Source: Prorocentrum cordatum (Eukaryota > Sar > Dinophyceae > Prorocentrales > Prorocentraceae). Taken from it: a stretch of 64,000 bases of DNA. The notes beneath the pieces were generated by a model. It worked only from the letters and a program-made list of their open reading frames with translations. It had not been told where the DNA came from and made no database searches. The stretch spans positions 126,001 through 190,000 of the forward strand of contig CAUYUJ010009569.1 of the NCBI GenBank assembly GCA_963575745.1, written 5' to 3'. The position numbers and the translations under genes were made by a program. Below are positions 18,989-28,675 of the stretch, piece after piece. The stretch's first letter is position 1, and every line of letters starts with the position of its first letter.

Positions 18989-20797
18989 ATGGCGCTGCCT
19001 CGCGAGAAAATCGTCGAGTTGATCGGCGGTTTGCCTGCTGGCGCTTTCGGCGCCGACAAGACCGCCATCAGGGCTCGCGTGCGAAATCCCGCGCGGGGCC
19101 TCCCTGCCTGCGCTGCGTGCAAGGCCGATTGGGCCCTCTTCGTCGCCGAGGCCAGCGCGGTGGACGGGGAAGAGGCACCGCTGTTCCTGTGCACCGCGGT
19201 CGCGCGCCTAATGGCCGAAGCGGTCGGGGCGGCCCGCCCGATTGACTACTCGGGCGCATCCATGCGCGAGATGTTGATTGCGGCCCTCAAGCCAGGCGCG
19301 AAACCGTTCGCGGAAGACAGACCCGCGGAGTCGCGCGATTTCGCCATCAAGCCGTGCCACGTCAATATGGCGTTGCGGGCGCAGTCGAAGGCGTGCTCGA
19401 CCTTCGGGCCACGGGCCCCCGCCCCGACCGCGCGCGCGGGTGCGTGTCGGCGCGCGACGTGGCGCCAGGCCGGGCAATCGGCCCCGGCGGAGGCGCCCTC
19501 CAAGCCCGCGGAGGAAACGGCACGCATCGCGGCAGCCATGGAAGATTTACGTCAGGGACAGCAAGGATTTGCTGGAAGACAAGAAAGAGAAGCCTTTGGC
19601 GTTCGCCATGGAGGAGCAGCGTGTTCCGCACGCGCGGGGGCCGCCGAGCGAGGGGGGGGGGCGCTTCCGCAGGACCGCGTGCGCGAGGTCTGGCTCGGAA
19701 ACTTCCCCCGCGAGGGGGTGCCGACGGAAGAGTCGATGCGAAGTTCGCGTCTGCGGGTCGAACGGCCCAGAAGAATGGCCGCTCGTATATCGGGAGCGCC
19801 GAGGGCGAGAGCCTGCGGGCGCCCTGGCTTGGCGCCGCGCGTCGCGGCCGATCCCCGCCCCGATGTCTCCGTTCCGCGCGCAGGACCCTTGCAAGCCCCG
19901 ATGGGCGCGGGCGCCGAGTCTGGATTCGGTGCCAGCGGGGCCAGGCTCGTGGCGCGGTCGCGCGTCGGCCATCACCGCGGCTAACCGCGCGGGGGCATCC
20001 CTGGACCGAATGGATTTTCTCGGTTACGCGCGCTTCCAGGCCGCGCGCGCAGCGGCGGGGCGCGAGCGCCCGCGCGGGCCCAGTCGCGCGAGGCCCACGT
20101 GATGGAGTGGGGGCTTCGCTGCATATTGTCCAAGGTGTTTGATTCCGTCGTGCTGCTGGGGCGCATGTATCAGCTCGCGCGCGTGAGTGAAGAGCGCGGG
20201 GGCGTCAAGGCTAGGCGCGAAGCGGCTGGGCCGCTGCCCGAGGCTGCGCGGGCGGGGCCGCGCCGCGTGCAGGTATCATATGCGTGCGATTTGCTGCTCC
20301 GCCAGAAGGTGGCGAAAGATCTGGGGCACGGCGACGAAGCCTCGGCGGCCGCGTTCACCGTGTTGTCGTGGGACATCTTGCGCGCCGCCAAGGTGCGAAG
20401 CGATTCTGGCGGGGCCGCGCGGGCAACGCGTATTGGGCTGCCCGCCCCAGGCGAGAGTCGAGCAGTCGGACCGCCAGGCGTCGATCGCCAAGGGCGGGGA
20501 CAAGAAAGGCGGCAGCGACCGGCGCGACCAGGCGCGCCCGCGCGCGAGCGCCCCGCGGACGCGCGCACGCGCCACGACGCGCGAGGCGACGAGGCCCGGG
20601 CCAAGGGTCCCGAGGAGCCCCGTTCTTCGGCGTTTGCGCAGCCCGCGCCGCGACGCATCTGGCAAAGCCGACAACAAAGGAAACGGCGAGCCTGGCAAAG
20701 GAGGGGCTTCCAAGGACGCGGGGAGCTCGTGGAACAGGCCCGAGAGGGCCGATGCCTGGCGGTGGTGGCGCCAGAGCGCTGGCGCTTTGCATGCTAA
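18989..20797 (+). pseudogene. ORF1 (Gag-like) of the DIRS/PAT element, frameshifted
   Basis: The best start is the ATG at 18989, beginning MALPREKIVELIGGLPAG. This frame gives about 190 residues with an ordinary globular composition (GLPACAACKADWALFV, MREMLIAALKPG) and a Pro/Ala-rich tail. After about 19540 the sense moves between frames. The last part, open from 20099 to 20797, contains SYACDLLLRQKVAKDLGHGDEAS and FTVLSWDILRAAKVR, a helical segment followed by a basic, disordered tail. No zinc knuckle is seen. The position upstream of the RT and the pattern of a helical domain plus basic tail fit the ORF1 of DIRS-like elements. The assignment rests on position more than on motif. Confidence 0.45.
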
Positions 20798-21596
20798 TTA
20801 TTCGCTCGCCCAAGGCGCGACCCGCGAGCGCGCCCGCGTGATTGTCGCGCGACGAGCCGCTTAGGCGACGGGGCTCCCCCACTGCTTTCTGCCGACAGCG
20901 GTGAGAGCGCAGCGTGGCGTGGGCCGTCGCCCGAGGGACAGGAGGCGCCGCGATTGCGCCGCGGCCGGGACTGTCCCGCCCGCGCGCGCGCAGCGCAGGG
21001 CGCGAATGCCGATTCCGACAACGATGTCGGGGGCGGGGGCGGCGATCTGCGCCCCCAGCAAATTCACGATGCCGGCTGCGCTTTTGAAGAGGCCCGCAAC
21101 CATCACCCGCCGATGGCGCATCGAAACGCCGCCGCGTTGCCGCGCGCGGTCAGGTCAGAGCCGCCGTGGAAGCACTGCTTGTCGACGAAGGCAGGAGGGC
21201 GGGCATGGGCCCCCTCTGCCATGTGGCCTGGGCGGCGCCTCTGCCGCGGGCCAGCGAAATGGCGCCGCTCGCCGGGGCTGCGCGCGACGCGGCGGTGGCA
21301 GCGAGCCAGACGGCCGATCAGCTCTTGCATCAGAAGCGCGAGGCGGCCCTGCAGTTCTGGCAGGAGCGCAAACGCGCGACGGCTCCAGCATGGAAGGCGC
21401 CACCCAGCATGCCCGCATCGCGCGCCGAGTTCAGCCGGGGAGCGCGCTTGCGGGGGGGCGCGCTATGCGAGATTACCATGGCACGTGCGTTCCGTTCTTG
21501 GGCCTGACAAGAATTTGTTGCTCTTGGCCGAGATGATGCAAGCCGCTGGGGTGGCCTGCGACGCGGCGCGGGCACGCGCCGGCGGAGCGCGGCCTC

Positions 21597-22915
21597 GTGC
21601 GCGAGGCGCCCGACATTAATTTGGCGCGCGATTTGGAAGAAGGGTTCCAGCTTGTCGGGGTCCTGCTGCGTTCGGGCATGAACGCGGACGTGGCCCCGAA
21701 GGAGCCCGCGTGCCCGTCCGAGCTGCGCGGCCGGGCGGACGCTTTGAACGCCGCCACTCTGGAGCGCGTGTCTCGGGGCCTGGGGGCCGACGCGGAAGTC
21801 ACCCAGATATTGCATCGGAAAGCATATGAGGAGGCGCGCGCGCGTGCGCCCCGCGTGCTGGAGTGGGCGGCCTGCCCGGGTCGCGGCGCCCGCGCGCGTG
21901 CAGGTGGCCGCGGGTCAGGCGGCGTGGGTACGTCTGTCTGACTTGCCGCGAGGGGCGATATTGAACCCGCGTTTCCCCGTCGACGAGGGATGGCGATGGC
22001 AGGAATCGGGCTGGGCGCGCAAGGAGGGGCGCATTCTCCGCGGCGCGCAGTCTCCCCGTGCCCTGCCCCGGTGGTCGGCACGCTTAGGTTCGCGCGATTG
22101 ACGACTTTACTGCTACGGGAGTGAATGACTGCGCCGCGGCAGCCGAAAGGTGCAGGTGGGCCCTGGCGCGCGCGGCCCGCCCTCGCCCCTCCCCTTGTGT
22201 TGCCGCGGCCGCGCGCAGGGTCGATTCTCTCGGCGCTCTGGTCGAGCTGGCGCGGATCGCGGCCGCGGCCGGTACGCCGGTGTTGAGCAAGGAAGATGCC
22301 GTCGGGACTTATAAGACGCTGCCTGTGCGAGGCGCCGACCTCCCGCTGGCCCGCGCGGCTTGGGCCAAGGGGGCCAGCGAAGGCTACTGCTTGCAGCTCC
22401 TGAGCTGCCCGTTCGGCGCCGTGGGGAGCGGCTGCGCCTGGGGCCGCGTAGGCGCGGCGCTCCAGGCACGGGGCGCGACCGCCGGCGTCGCAGCGCACTG
22501 TCACGGCGTCACAGCGCAGGCGACCCTTGCCGAGTTATCCTGGCTTGCGTCGGGGCGGTTTGTGGACGACCTGTTCCGGGCCGACGCCGACAGAGGGCCT
22601 GGCGCGGGCGGCCCCCGCGACGCCGCCGAGGTGTTGAGAGCGGTCGTCGAAGATCTGTTAGGCTGGCGCCTCGATGCCGGCAAGCGCGTCGTGGCCGAGC
22701 CGAGGGCAAATGTGCTCGGCGTCGACGCGGAAGTGCGCGGTTCGGGCGAGGAGCTATCGTTCGTGTTCGCGATCGGCACTGACAAGCGTGATAAGTGGAG
22801 CCAGGAGATCGAGGGGGTGCTGGCGGCAGGGCGAATGTCGCCGGCGGCCGCCTCCAAACTCGCCGGCAGATTGGGATGGGGGTCCAGCGCGGTGTTCGGC
22901 AGAGGCGCGCGATGA
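21597..22915 (+). pseudogene. Reverse transcriptase of the DIRS/PAT element, frameshifted
   Basis: The N-terminal part (DINLARDLEEGFQLVG) is in a different frame from the core. The core is continuous from about 22090 to 22915. It contains IDDFTATGVND at 22097, corresponding to the IDDF..SG.N motif of DIRS RTs. Motif A follows as LSKEDAVGTYKTLPV, motif B as CPFGAVGSGCAWGRV, and motif C as RFVDDLF (aspartates at 22565 and 22568). The thumb-like SPAAASKLAGRLGWGSS follows. Both catalytic aspartates of the VDD box are present. The order RT then RNase H then tyrosine recombinase, without integrase, places this in the DIRS group. At least two frameshifts separate the parts, so this copy cannot make one protein. 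Confidence 0.7.
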
Positions 22916-23765
22916 GCCGCGCGCGCAGGCAGCGTGCGCGAGCGGGGGCGACGGCAGGCGCCCGAGTATACCTGGCACCGCTGTTCTGGCATGCGCAACA
23001 GCGGGGGTGGGCGCTGAGTTCTCCGCTCCGAAGGGCGCTGGAGTGGTGGCTGCGCTTCCTCCGAAGCGCGCCAGAACGGGCGGTGCCCCTGCGAGTGGGC
23101 CCATGCCGACCCCGCTACCTTGTGTATTCCGACGCGACGGGTGGTGGCAGGCGACGTGTGCGCGAGCCCACGGCGCCGGCCCCGCCTGGACTGCGCCGCC
23201 ATCGCAGGCTCGCGTGGGTCATCATCGGACCCGATCGTAAGCAGCGTGCGGCGGCCGATGTGCCCGGTCCAATCAAGCGGTGGGCGCGGCGCCGCAGGAC
23301 GCAGGCGGGAACGCCCCACCGACCGCGCGCAACGCTGCACGCGGCCCCCCGTGCGCGACAGGTCGCGACTTGGGAGCTCGTCGCGGCAGTGTGCGCCTTG
23401 CATCATTTGCTCTCGGAGTTGTGCGACGCCGAGATATTGATGTTTGTGGATTCAAAGGCGTGGCCAAGCGCGGACCGTCGGGCCGCGCGCGCAATGCCCG
23501 TCGGCTGCGGCAGGCCGCGCTCGGTGTACTCTTGCGCGGCACCTCGCGCCAGCCAGATTATAACGCGCTGGTTGCCGACATCTGGTTCGCGGCGGCTACC
23601 GCGCGATGCCTCCTGAGCGCATGGTACGCACCATTGGCGCTCAACGTGGCGGACGTCCCCGCGCGACCCGCTAAGAAAGCGGCCGAGATAGCGGCCATGC
23701 ACCGCGAGGGCATCGCCCGGGTGGCGTGGCCATGGCCCCGCGCGGCGCCCTGGGACTCACGCTAG
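22916..23765 (+). pseudogene. RNase H domain of the DIRS/PAT element, frameshifted
   Basis: This follows the RT after a frame change. The four acidic residues expected for RNase H can be found in order: D in YSDATGGG (23131), E in TWELVAAV (23374), D in MFVDSKAW (23449), and D in NVADVPARP (23652). The last is in a different frame from the first three, so a frameshift lies near 23455-23500. The VADVPAR ending is characteristic of RNase H in DIRS-like elements, where it usually reads N.AD.PSR. The enzyme would remove the RNA strand during cDNA synthesis. Confidence 0.65.
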
Positions 23766-24294
23766 CAAGGGCATCTGATGGCATGTGAAAGGGAAAAAGG
23801 GGGCACGAGTGCCGACGCGGCGGGCACGTGGCGACCGCGGCGCGCCGTGAGCGAAGATCCGCGAGCGGGATGCTCGAGTGTCTGTCGTACGCATCGCGAT
23901 GGGCGCCCGCAGATGTTGCGGGCCCGGTAAGCGCAGTTGCTTTGCAATGTCTGGCATCCAAGCTCGCGGCCGAGGGCGCGACGCCCCCCTCCGACATTTC
24001 CGAGTTCTCGGCCATGCCTCCGTGAGTGTTCGGTATGCTTTAGCGGGGCACTTGTCGCGCGTGCACGGGGCATGGTCCATGATAAAGCGAAGCGACCGCG
24101 GCGGCGGAAGCGTTATCCCAGGTTGCGCGCACGGCGCCACCTTACCCACCGAGGTAGGGGGGCGCCCGGCCGCCGCGCGGGGCCCGCGGTTGTAAAGGCG
24201 GCGGAAGTAATAATCGAGGAGGCCGCCAAGCGCCCGGCGCTGGCTCCCGGCTTGCGGGCGACGCGCCGGCCTGGCGCGGCATTGACCCCTCAAT

Positions 24295-25882
24295 ATGCTC
24301 TTGCGTTACTTTCGGCGGCGCGGCAGGCACAGCAGGCACCACGTCACGGCGCCGCGGACCCCGTGCGCCGCGTTCGGCGCAGAGGTGCCAGTGCCGTCGC
24401 CACTGGCAGAGGCGATCCGCCAGTTGACGAAGCTCCAAACGCCGCCAGTAATATTCGAATGCGAAGGCGGCAAAATGCACGGGGTGCGCGCAAGATTTGT
24501 CATCCGCGCGCGATGGTTGCCAGGCACACCTCGTCGGCGCGCCGAAGAGTTGCGGCTGTTGGGAACAGGGCTGGAGCGCATGCGCCGCATCCAGATGGCC
24601 GCGCTGTGGAGAGAGTTCCACGCGTGGAAGCTCTCGGCGTATCCGTATGCCTCAGCGATTGAATTGTACGGCCAAGCGCGCGAATCGGCCGGGGCCTCAC
24701 CCTGGCCGCCGCGCGCAATCACAAGGGACGTGATGGTGGCGCTCTGCCGCCGCCCGGGTACTCTGTCACATTATTTGCAAGGCATACGATCTGTGCTGCA
24801 TTTGCTCCGCGCAGACACGGGGGCCCTGGGGGATGCGCGGACCCTGGTGTTCGGCGCCCGGAAGGTGTGGCCACCGCGCGCGCTGCCCAGAAGCTCCGTG
24901 AGTCCGTCGGGAGGCGGAACCGCCTGGCGCGCAAAGGTTTCGTGCGCGCGCCACGGCGGACAACGTCCGCGCGATGGCAGATTGGTTGCGCGAGGCACGG
25001 CCGCGCGCCCATCGGGCGGCGGGCCGCGCGCGCCGACCGGCGTGCCCTGCGGTCGGCAGATTGAGCGCGGCGACATGGCCGACGCATTCGCCATTTGCTG
25101 GCAGTTTTGCTTTCGCTTCGGCTCCGAAGTGGCGGGGCTGAATGCGCCGGCACATAGCGTGATTTCGCTCCACGAGGACGAAGGGAAGCACCAGGTGCAG
25201 GTGCAATTCCGCCGCCGTAAAGGCAAGGTGGCGCCAGACCCGGCGAGCCGCTCGCGCGCGCGCGCGCCGCGGGGTCGCGCCAGGGGCCCGCTTCGCGAAG
25301 GTCTAGAGGGTATGTGTGTGCCAGCTTAAGGGCAAGCGACTGTGGGCCGTATGCATTATTAGGCGCCAGGTTCGCCCCGGCGAACAGCTCCTGCCTGGCG
25401 TCACCTACGTGGGCGGGCTGGCTTGCGTCAAGCTCGCCGCTGCCCACCTGGGGCTCCATCGCGCACTGGAGTGGGGGACGCATTGCTTTCGGCGCGGCCG
25501 CGCCGACTTGGCGGGGCCCCATGTCCTGTCTGCCCGAGTTTGCACGCGGCCCGGGCCGCTCGCGCGCGAGGCACTCCGCACCGGGGAGCCGGCGGCGTTG
25601 TTTTTCGAGGGCGGCTGGAAGTCAGTGGCCGCGTTCGGGTACCGCGTAGGTGGTGGGCGCGGCCTCGCTGCCCGGGCCGCGATGGCACGGCGCGTTATGA
25701 AGCGCAGGTGCCCGGCAGCAAAGACGAAGGCCATGGTGCTAGCGGCCGAGGCGGAAATCGCGCGCTCTGATTCCGACGAGGCGCCGCCCTGCAGGCATCG
25801 GGGTCGGGGCTCCGCGGCGGCGCTTGGCGTGCAGGACGCGCCGATCGCCGCGGAAGCAGTGCAGGGGTCGCCCGGGCCGTGA
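24295..25882 (+). pseudogene. Tyrosine recombinase of the DIRS/PAT element, frameshifted
   Basis: Two overlapping frames, 24295-25329 and 25316-25882, together cover the protein. The first has a helical N-terminal core-binding part (ITRDVMVALCRRPGTLSHYL) and the first catalytic arginine in FCFRFGSEVAGLN (R at 25114). The second has THCFRRGRADLAG with the H-x-x-R box (H at 25481, R at 25490). It also has GGWKSVAAFGYR with the probable nucleophilic tyrosine at 25640. All four main signature residues are therefore present despite the frameshift near 25310-25330. The protein would integrate the circular cDNA by cutting and rejoining through a phosphotyrosine intermediate. Confidence 0.7.
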
Positions 25883-25950
25883 GGGAAGCAGACCAAGCAT
25901 CTGCAGTCTGCACGGTGTGCGCGCGGGCGTCGTTCCGCCGAGCATGCATC

Positions 25951-25967
25951 GGGAGACGTCGGCGAGG
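25951..25967 (+). repeat. Left piece of split repeat B1, cut by the Copia insertion
   Basis: GGGAGACGTCGGCGAGG is identical to the start of B2 at 42416-42432. In B2 the sequence runs on into TTGCTCGGCTCCGCG. Here it is broken by the Copia LTR, and that continuation is found after the 3' LTR at 42043. Confidence 0.8.
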
Positions 25968-26205
25968 GTACTTTAACGGTAGCTCTTTGGGAGATGTTAT
26001 AGCGGATCGGGAGTTTAGCCTGCGCGCCGCTGCCTTTGGCTCAAGGCACGCGCGCCCTATTTGCCCGGACACTTACCTTAGTGTTCGCTATGTGCTGGAA
26101 AGATCATTACATCGGTCTTATCTTATCCTATCCATCCACTCCCCATATCGTATTCCTTCGACATGGAATTGGATCCTATATGACCTGCCAGAGTCATTTC
26201 AGACT
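25968..26205 (+). repeat. 5' LTR of the Copia-like element
   Basis: Matches 41804-42039 with scattered differences. The start is set by the end of repeat B1 and the end by the primer-binding site that follows. It does not have clean TG...CA ends: it begins GTACTTTAA and ends TTTCAGACT. It contains an SL-like stretch (26027-26045). Confidence 0.8.
26027..26045 (+). promoter_or_regulatory. Spliced-leader-like sequence in the 5' LTR
   Basis: CCGCTGCCTTTGGCTCAAG differs from the dinoflagellate SL (GCCATTTTGGCTCAAG core) by a 2-base gap and two substitutions, and keeps TTTGGCTCAAG intact. The same sequence is in the 3' LTR. It is followed by GCAC, which has a GC dinucleotide where a splice donor would lie. 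Whether it works as an SL mimic or is an eroded relic cannot be told from sequence. Confidence 0.4.
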
Positions 26206-26629
26206 TGGTAGCGGAGCTGGCCGCACTCTCGCGTGGTCAGCTCTTGCTCTTCTTATCCTCGCGCTACCCGGCACGATCTTCGTGACCAACCTCTACCCTG
26301 CGCCACCACTCCGTTTAGATTTACGAGGATCAACACAAGAGCAAGAAGCAACACGAGAGGTACGACGTCTAGACAACAACATTGGTACCATATACGCTTC
26401 ATTACTATGTTATTACCAACCGCTCGGCAACGAGCCAAAAGCGCAGTACTTGAAGCGTAGGCGGGGAGACCCGCAAGGTAAAGCGCCTCGTAGACACGAC
26501 AAGGCGCTACAAGCCCTACCCCAGCGCGGCAACGCGCCTGATAACCACCCATATCTCCACAGCCTAGGGTTGGTTATCTTCGCCATCATATGGTTTGCGC
26601 GGGGGGCAGCAATCGGACACATGCGCTGA
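26036..26629 (+). CDS. Leader ORF in frame with Gag, overlapping the LTR
   Basis: This frame is open from within the 5' LTR to TGA at 26627-26629 and is the same frame as the Gag ORF that begins 18 bases later. It may be the N-terminal extension of Gag cut by one stop codon. It contains three GNRA micro-hairpins in the standard codon phase: LGNEP at 26423, RGDPQ at 26462 and RGNAP at 26525. The true start codon is unclear. No domain is recognised in this part. Confidence 0.35.
   Translation: MAQGTRALFARTLTLVFAMCWKDHYIGLILSYPSTPHIVFLRHGIGSYMTCQSHFRLGSGAGRTLAWSALALLILALPGTIFVTNLYPAPPLRLDLRGSTQEQEATREVRRLDNNIGTIYASLLCYYQPLGNEPKAQYLKRRRGDPQGKAPRRHDKALQALPQRGNAPDNHPYLHSLGLVIFAIIWFARGAAIGHMR
26206..26220 (+). 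other. Probable tRNA primer-binding site
   Basis: TGGTAGCGGAGCTGG directly follows the 5' LTR. TGG at its start would pair with the CCA end of a tRNA. The rest is close to TGGTATCAGAGC, the initiator-methionine tRNA site used by many Copia elements. Confidence 0.6.
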
Positions 26630-26647
26630 GGAGACACTAGCACAGAT

Positions 26648-27349
26648 GTGCAAACACATGTCCCATACTGGGACCTTCAAGGCAACGTACCTTTCCGCGA
26701 ATACGTTTATGAGGTCAACGCGTGGCCTAACGTCACAAGCGGACGCTTGACGCCACAAGCCCAAGCAGCCGCCATACAAAGCGGCCTGGGTGGCCTAGCG
26801 AGGACACTCGCCATGAGGGTACCACCTGACATCATAAACTATGGTGCGGACATCGATGGTGTCCACACCGACCCAGTAACCTACATTATGTTCCTCCTAT
26901 GCATGAAGTTCGAAGGCTTGGAAGATGAGCGCCAGCTCACTTCAGGCACTCAGCTCATCGACTTCCACTTGCCTCACGGAGAACGAATCGATGTAACCCT
27001 TAGTCGGTTCGAGATGGCTCGTTTTGAGGCACTGTCGGTGGGTTTTGACCTTCCCAATTTCCAACTGCTCGCGACAATCCTGTTCCGCGCCCTAGGCGTT
27101 GGCAACCAGCGAGCCATGCAATTCTTACAGCCACTCAACCACCAAATGCCCCAAACACAACAGCAGCATGACGGACTGTGCGAGAGGATGCGTTCGATAG
27201 GCCATTTGTCAGAACGGTCTCCTGGTAACATAGGATCAGTGTTTGGAAGGGGAAGGGGAACTGGCAGTGGAAATTTTTATATTACCTTAACCACGGAAGC
27301 TCAGCCTGGCAACGGGCCCTCAAACATATGGGCCGACGATCCTGGATAA
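26648..27349 (+). CDS. Gag of the Copia-like element
   Basis: 233 codons end at TAA 27347-27349. The segment FREYVYEVNAWPNVTSGRLTP, then GLGGLARTLAMRVPPDIINYG, DPVTYIMFLLCMKFEGLEDE and LIDFHLPHGERIDVTLSRFE, is the helical Gag core I associate with dinoflagellate Copia elements. It ends with a conserved-looking MRSIGHLSERSPGNIGS and a Gly/Arg tail. It would assemble virus-like particles around the element RNA. The last residues include an in-phase micro-hairpin (PGNGP at 27305). No ATG opens the ORF, so an upstream start in the same frame, before the TGA at 26627, is likely. Confidence 0.6.
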   Translation: MQTHVPYWDLQGNVPFREYVYEVNAWPNVTSGRLTPQAQAAAIQSGLGGLARTLAMRVPPDIINYGADIDGVHTDPVTYIMFLLCMKFEGLEDERQLTSGTQLIDFHLPHGERIDVTLSRFEMARFEALSVGFDLPNFQLLATILFRALGVGNQRAMQFLQPLNHQMPQTQQQHDGLCERMRSIGHLSERSPGNIGSVFGRGRGTGSGNFYITLTTEAQPGNGPSNIWADDPG

Positions 27350-27629
27350 TCTACTGCCCTACTAACAGGGCATTGATCACAACCGAGCTGGGCAACCAGC
27401 CCTCCTCCTAGAAAGCCTCAACCTCACCGTTCTCTGTGGGGTGAAGCGAATCCCCTAAACGACGGTATGTCCACCTACTTAGGCAACGACGACTTCGACT
27501 CCAGCGCCGACACCGACGCTATATCATCAGACGGTATCGAACCCCTAGATTGGTCAGATATCATGCAGACTGGAAGATGACAATCAGCGTGCCGAACATC
27601 TGTTCTGGTTAGTACAACAAGCAAAGCGT
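27350..27629. other. Spacer after Gag with one micro-hairpin
   Basis: No ORF supported. GCTGG-GCAA-CCAGC at 27387-27400 is one of the few GNRA micro-hairpins that lie outside an open frame. Confidence 0.4.
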
Positions 27630-28063
27630 GTGTGGAGGAGGTTTACACGAAAACTGGTGCGTCGTGCTAGGAGGAGGATACGGAGGAGCTTCAAAGGGAA
27701 AGGTAAATGCAAACGGGGTCGCCGAAGGTTGAACCGACGAGGCGTCTCGGCTTTCCTCCAGAGGCTTTCAGATGATCAGTATGATGAGATATTCTTCGGG
27801 GGGAAAGGCCGTGGAAAAGGCCGTAGGGAGACCTCGGGCAAAGGTAGAAAGGCAGGCAGGGGAACCCGCGAGGTAGAGACGGCCAGATCTTGAAGTGCCA
27901 TGAGTGTGATAGTACCGATCATATTGTAAAGGATTGTCCAGCGAAGGGAAATGGAAAGGGTAGATCGACCGAAGTCCATTTAGGCTCAAGTGAACCGTCC
28001 ATCGAATATCTGAGACTCCAAGACTTCGAGGCTGTGGGACAGATGTTTTTTCACTTGGGCTAG
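27630..28063 (+). pseudogene. Nucleocapsid part of Gag: basic region and CCHC zinc knuckle, frameshifted
   Basis: A frame open from 27630 to 27893 encodes a very basic segment (RRARRRIRRSFKGKGK, GGKGRGKGRRETSGKGRK). After a frameshift near 27850 the sense continues with a retroviral-type zinc knuckle, CHECDSTDHIVKDC (C-x2-C-x4-H-x4-C) at 27896-27937, and ends at TAG 28061-28063. Together these form a typical nucleocapsid that would bind genomic RNA. The frame change lies right beside an imperfect GNRA hairpin at about 27856-27869. Confidence 0.6.
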
Positions 28064-28067
28064 CAGT

Positions 28068-28601
28068 ATGGACAATTTGGACGAGCTCGAGGCGTACGGC
28101 CATGGGCTTTACGCGTACTATCTCGAGTGCCTCCGCAGGTTTGTCCTCGGAAATCTCGAGCTTACGCCTGTGGAGAACGGAACGCTGGGAAACCAGCCCC
28201 TTTCTTTCTTCGGCTGGATGTTCGGTAACCCAGGCAATATCATGGCCTACGAGAGCAGCGACGAAGAAGTCACTGTTGAGGCCTCGCCTTCGGAGGTTGA
28301 CCACAACCTTCGACGTCAACCCGACCTCATGCCTGGAAACAGGCCCACTCCAGTATATCCTCCAAATTATGGTGATCTGATGGAATTAGAGGCTCAAGAA
28401 TTCACCGTGGGCGTGCCAGGAAACCCTCACGTACCACCTGGCATGCTCGCGCCAGGCGAGTACGGACCGCACACGACACTGCAGACTCTCATGCAGATGC
28501 ACGCTGTGCTGGTCGTAGCATATCCTGAGAGTCAAGAGAGTGTCGAGAGTGGCCACATGATGCTACAAGACACCGATGCCTGTGACGACTCGGAGTTATA
28601 G
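28068..28601 (+). CDS. Copia-like element spacer ORF, unknown function
   Basis: 177 codons from ATG 28068 to TAG 28599-28601. The translation is acidic and has no domain I know. It starts MDNLDELEAYGHGLYAYY and has a Glu/Asp-rich middle. Two exact micro-hairpins sit in the standard phase (LGNQP at 28185, PGNRP at 28332), and an imperfect PGNPH occurs at about 28418. It is probably one piece of the Gag-Pol polyprotein between nucleocapsid and the KptA-like part, separated by decay. Confidence 0.4.
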   Translation: MDNLDELEAYGHGLYAYYLECLRRFVLGNLELTPVENGTLGNQPLSFFGWMFGNPGNIMAYESSDEEVTVEASPSEVDHNLRRQPDLMPGNRPTPVYPPNYGDLMELEAQEFTVGVPGNPHVPPGMLAPGEYGPHTTLQTLMQMHAVLVVAYPESQESVESGHMMLQDTDACDDSEL

Positions 28602-28675
28602 TTGGCGGCCCTTACACTCATCGACAGCGTGCACCCTGAGGGCGATGGCGCTAAGCCCTTGAAAGGGCTATCTCC

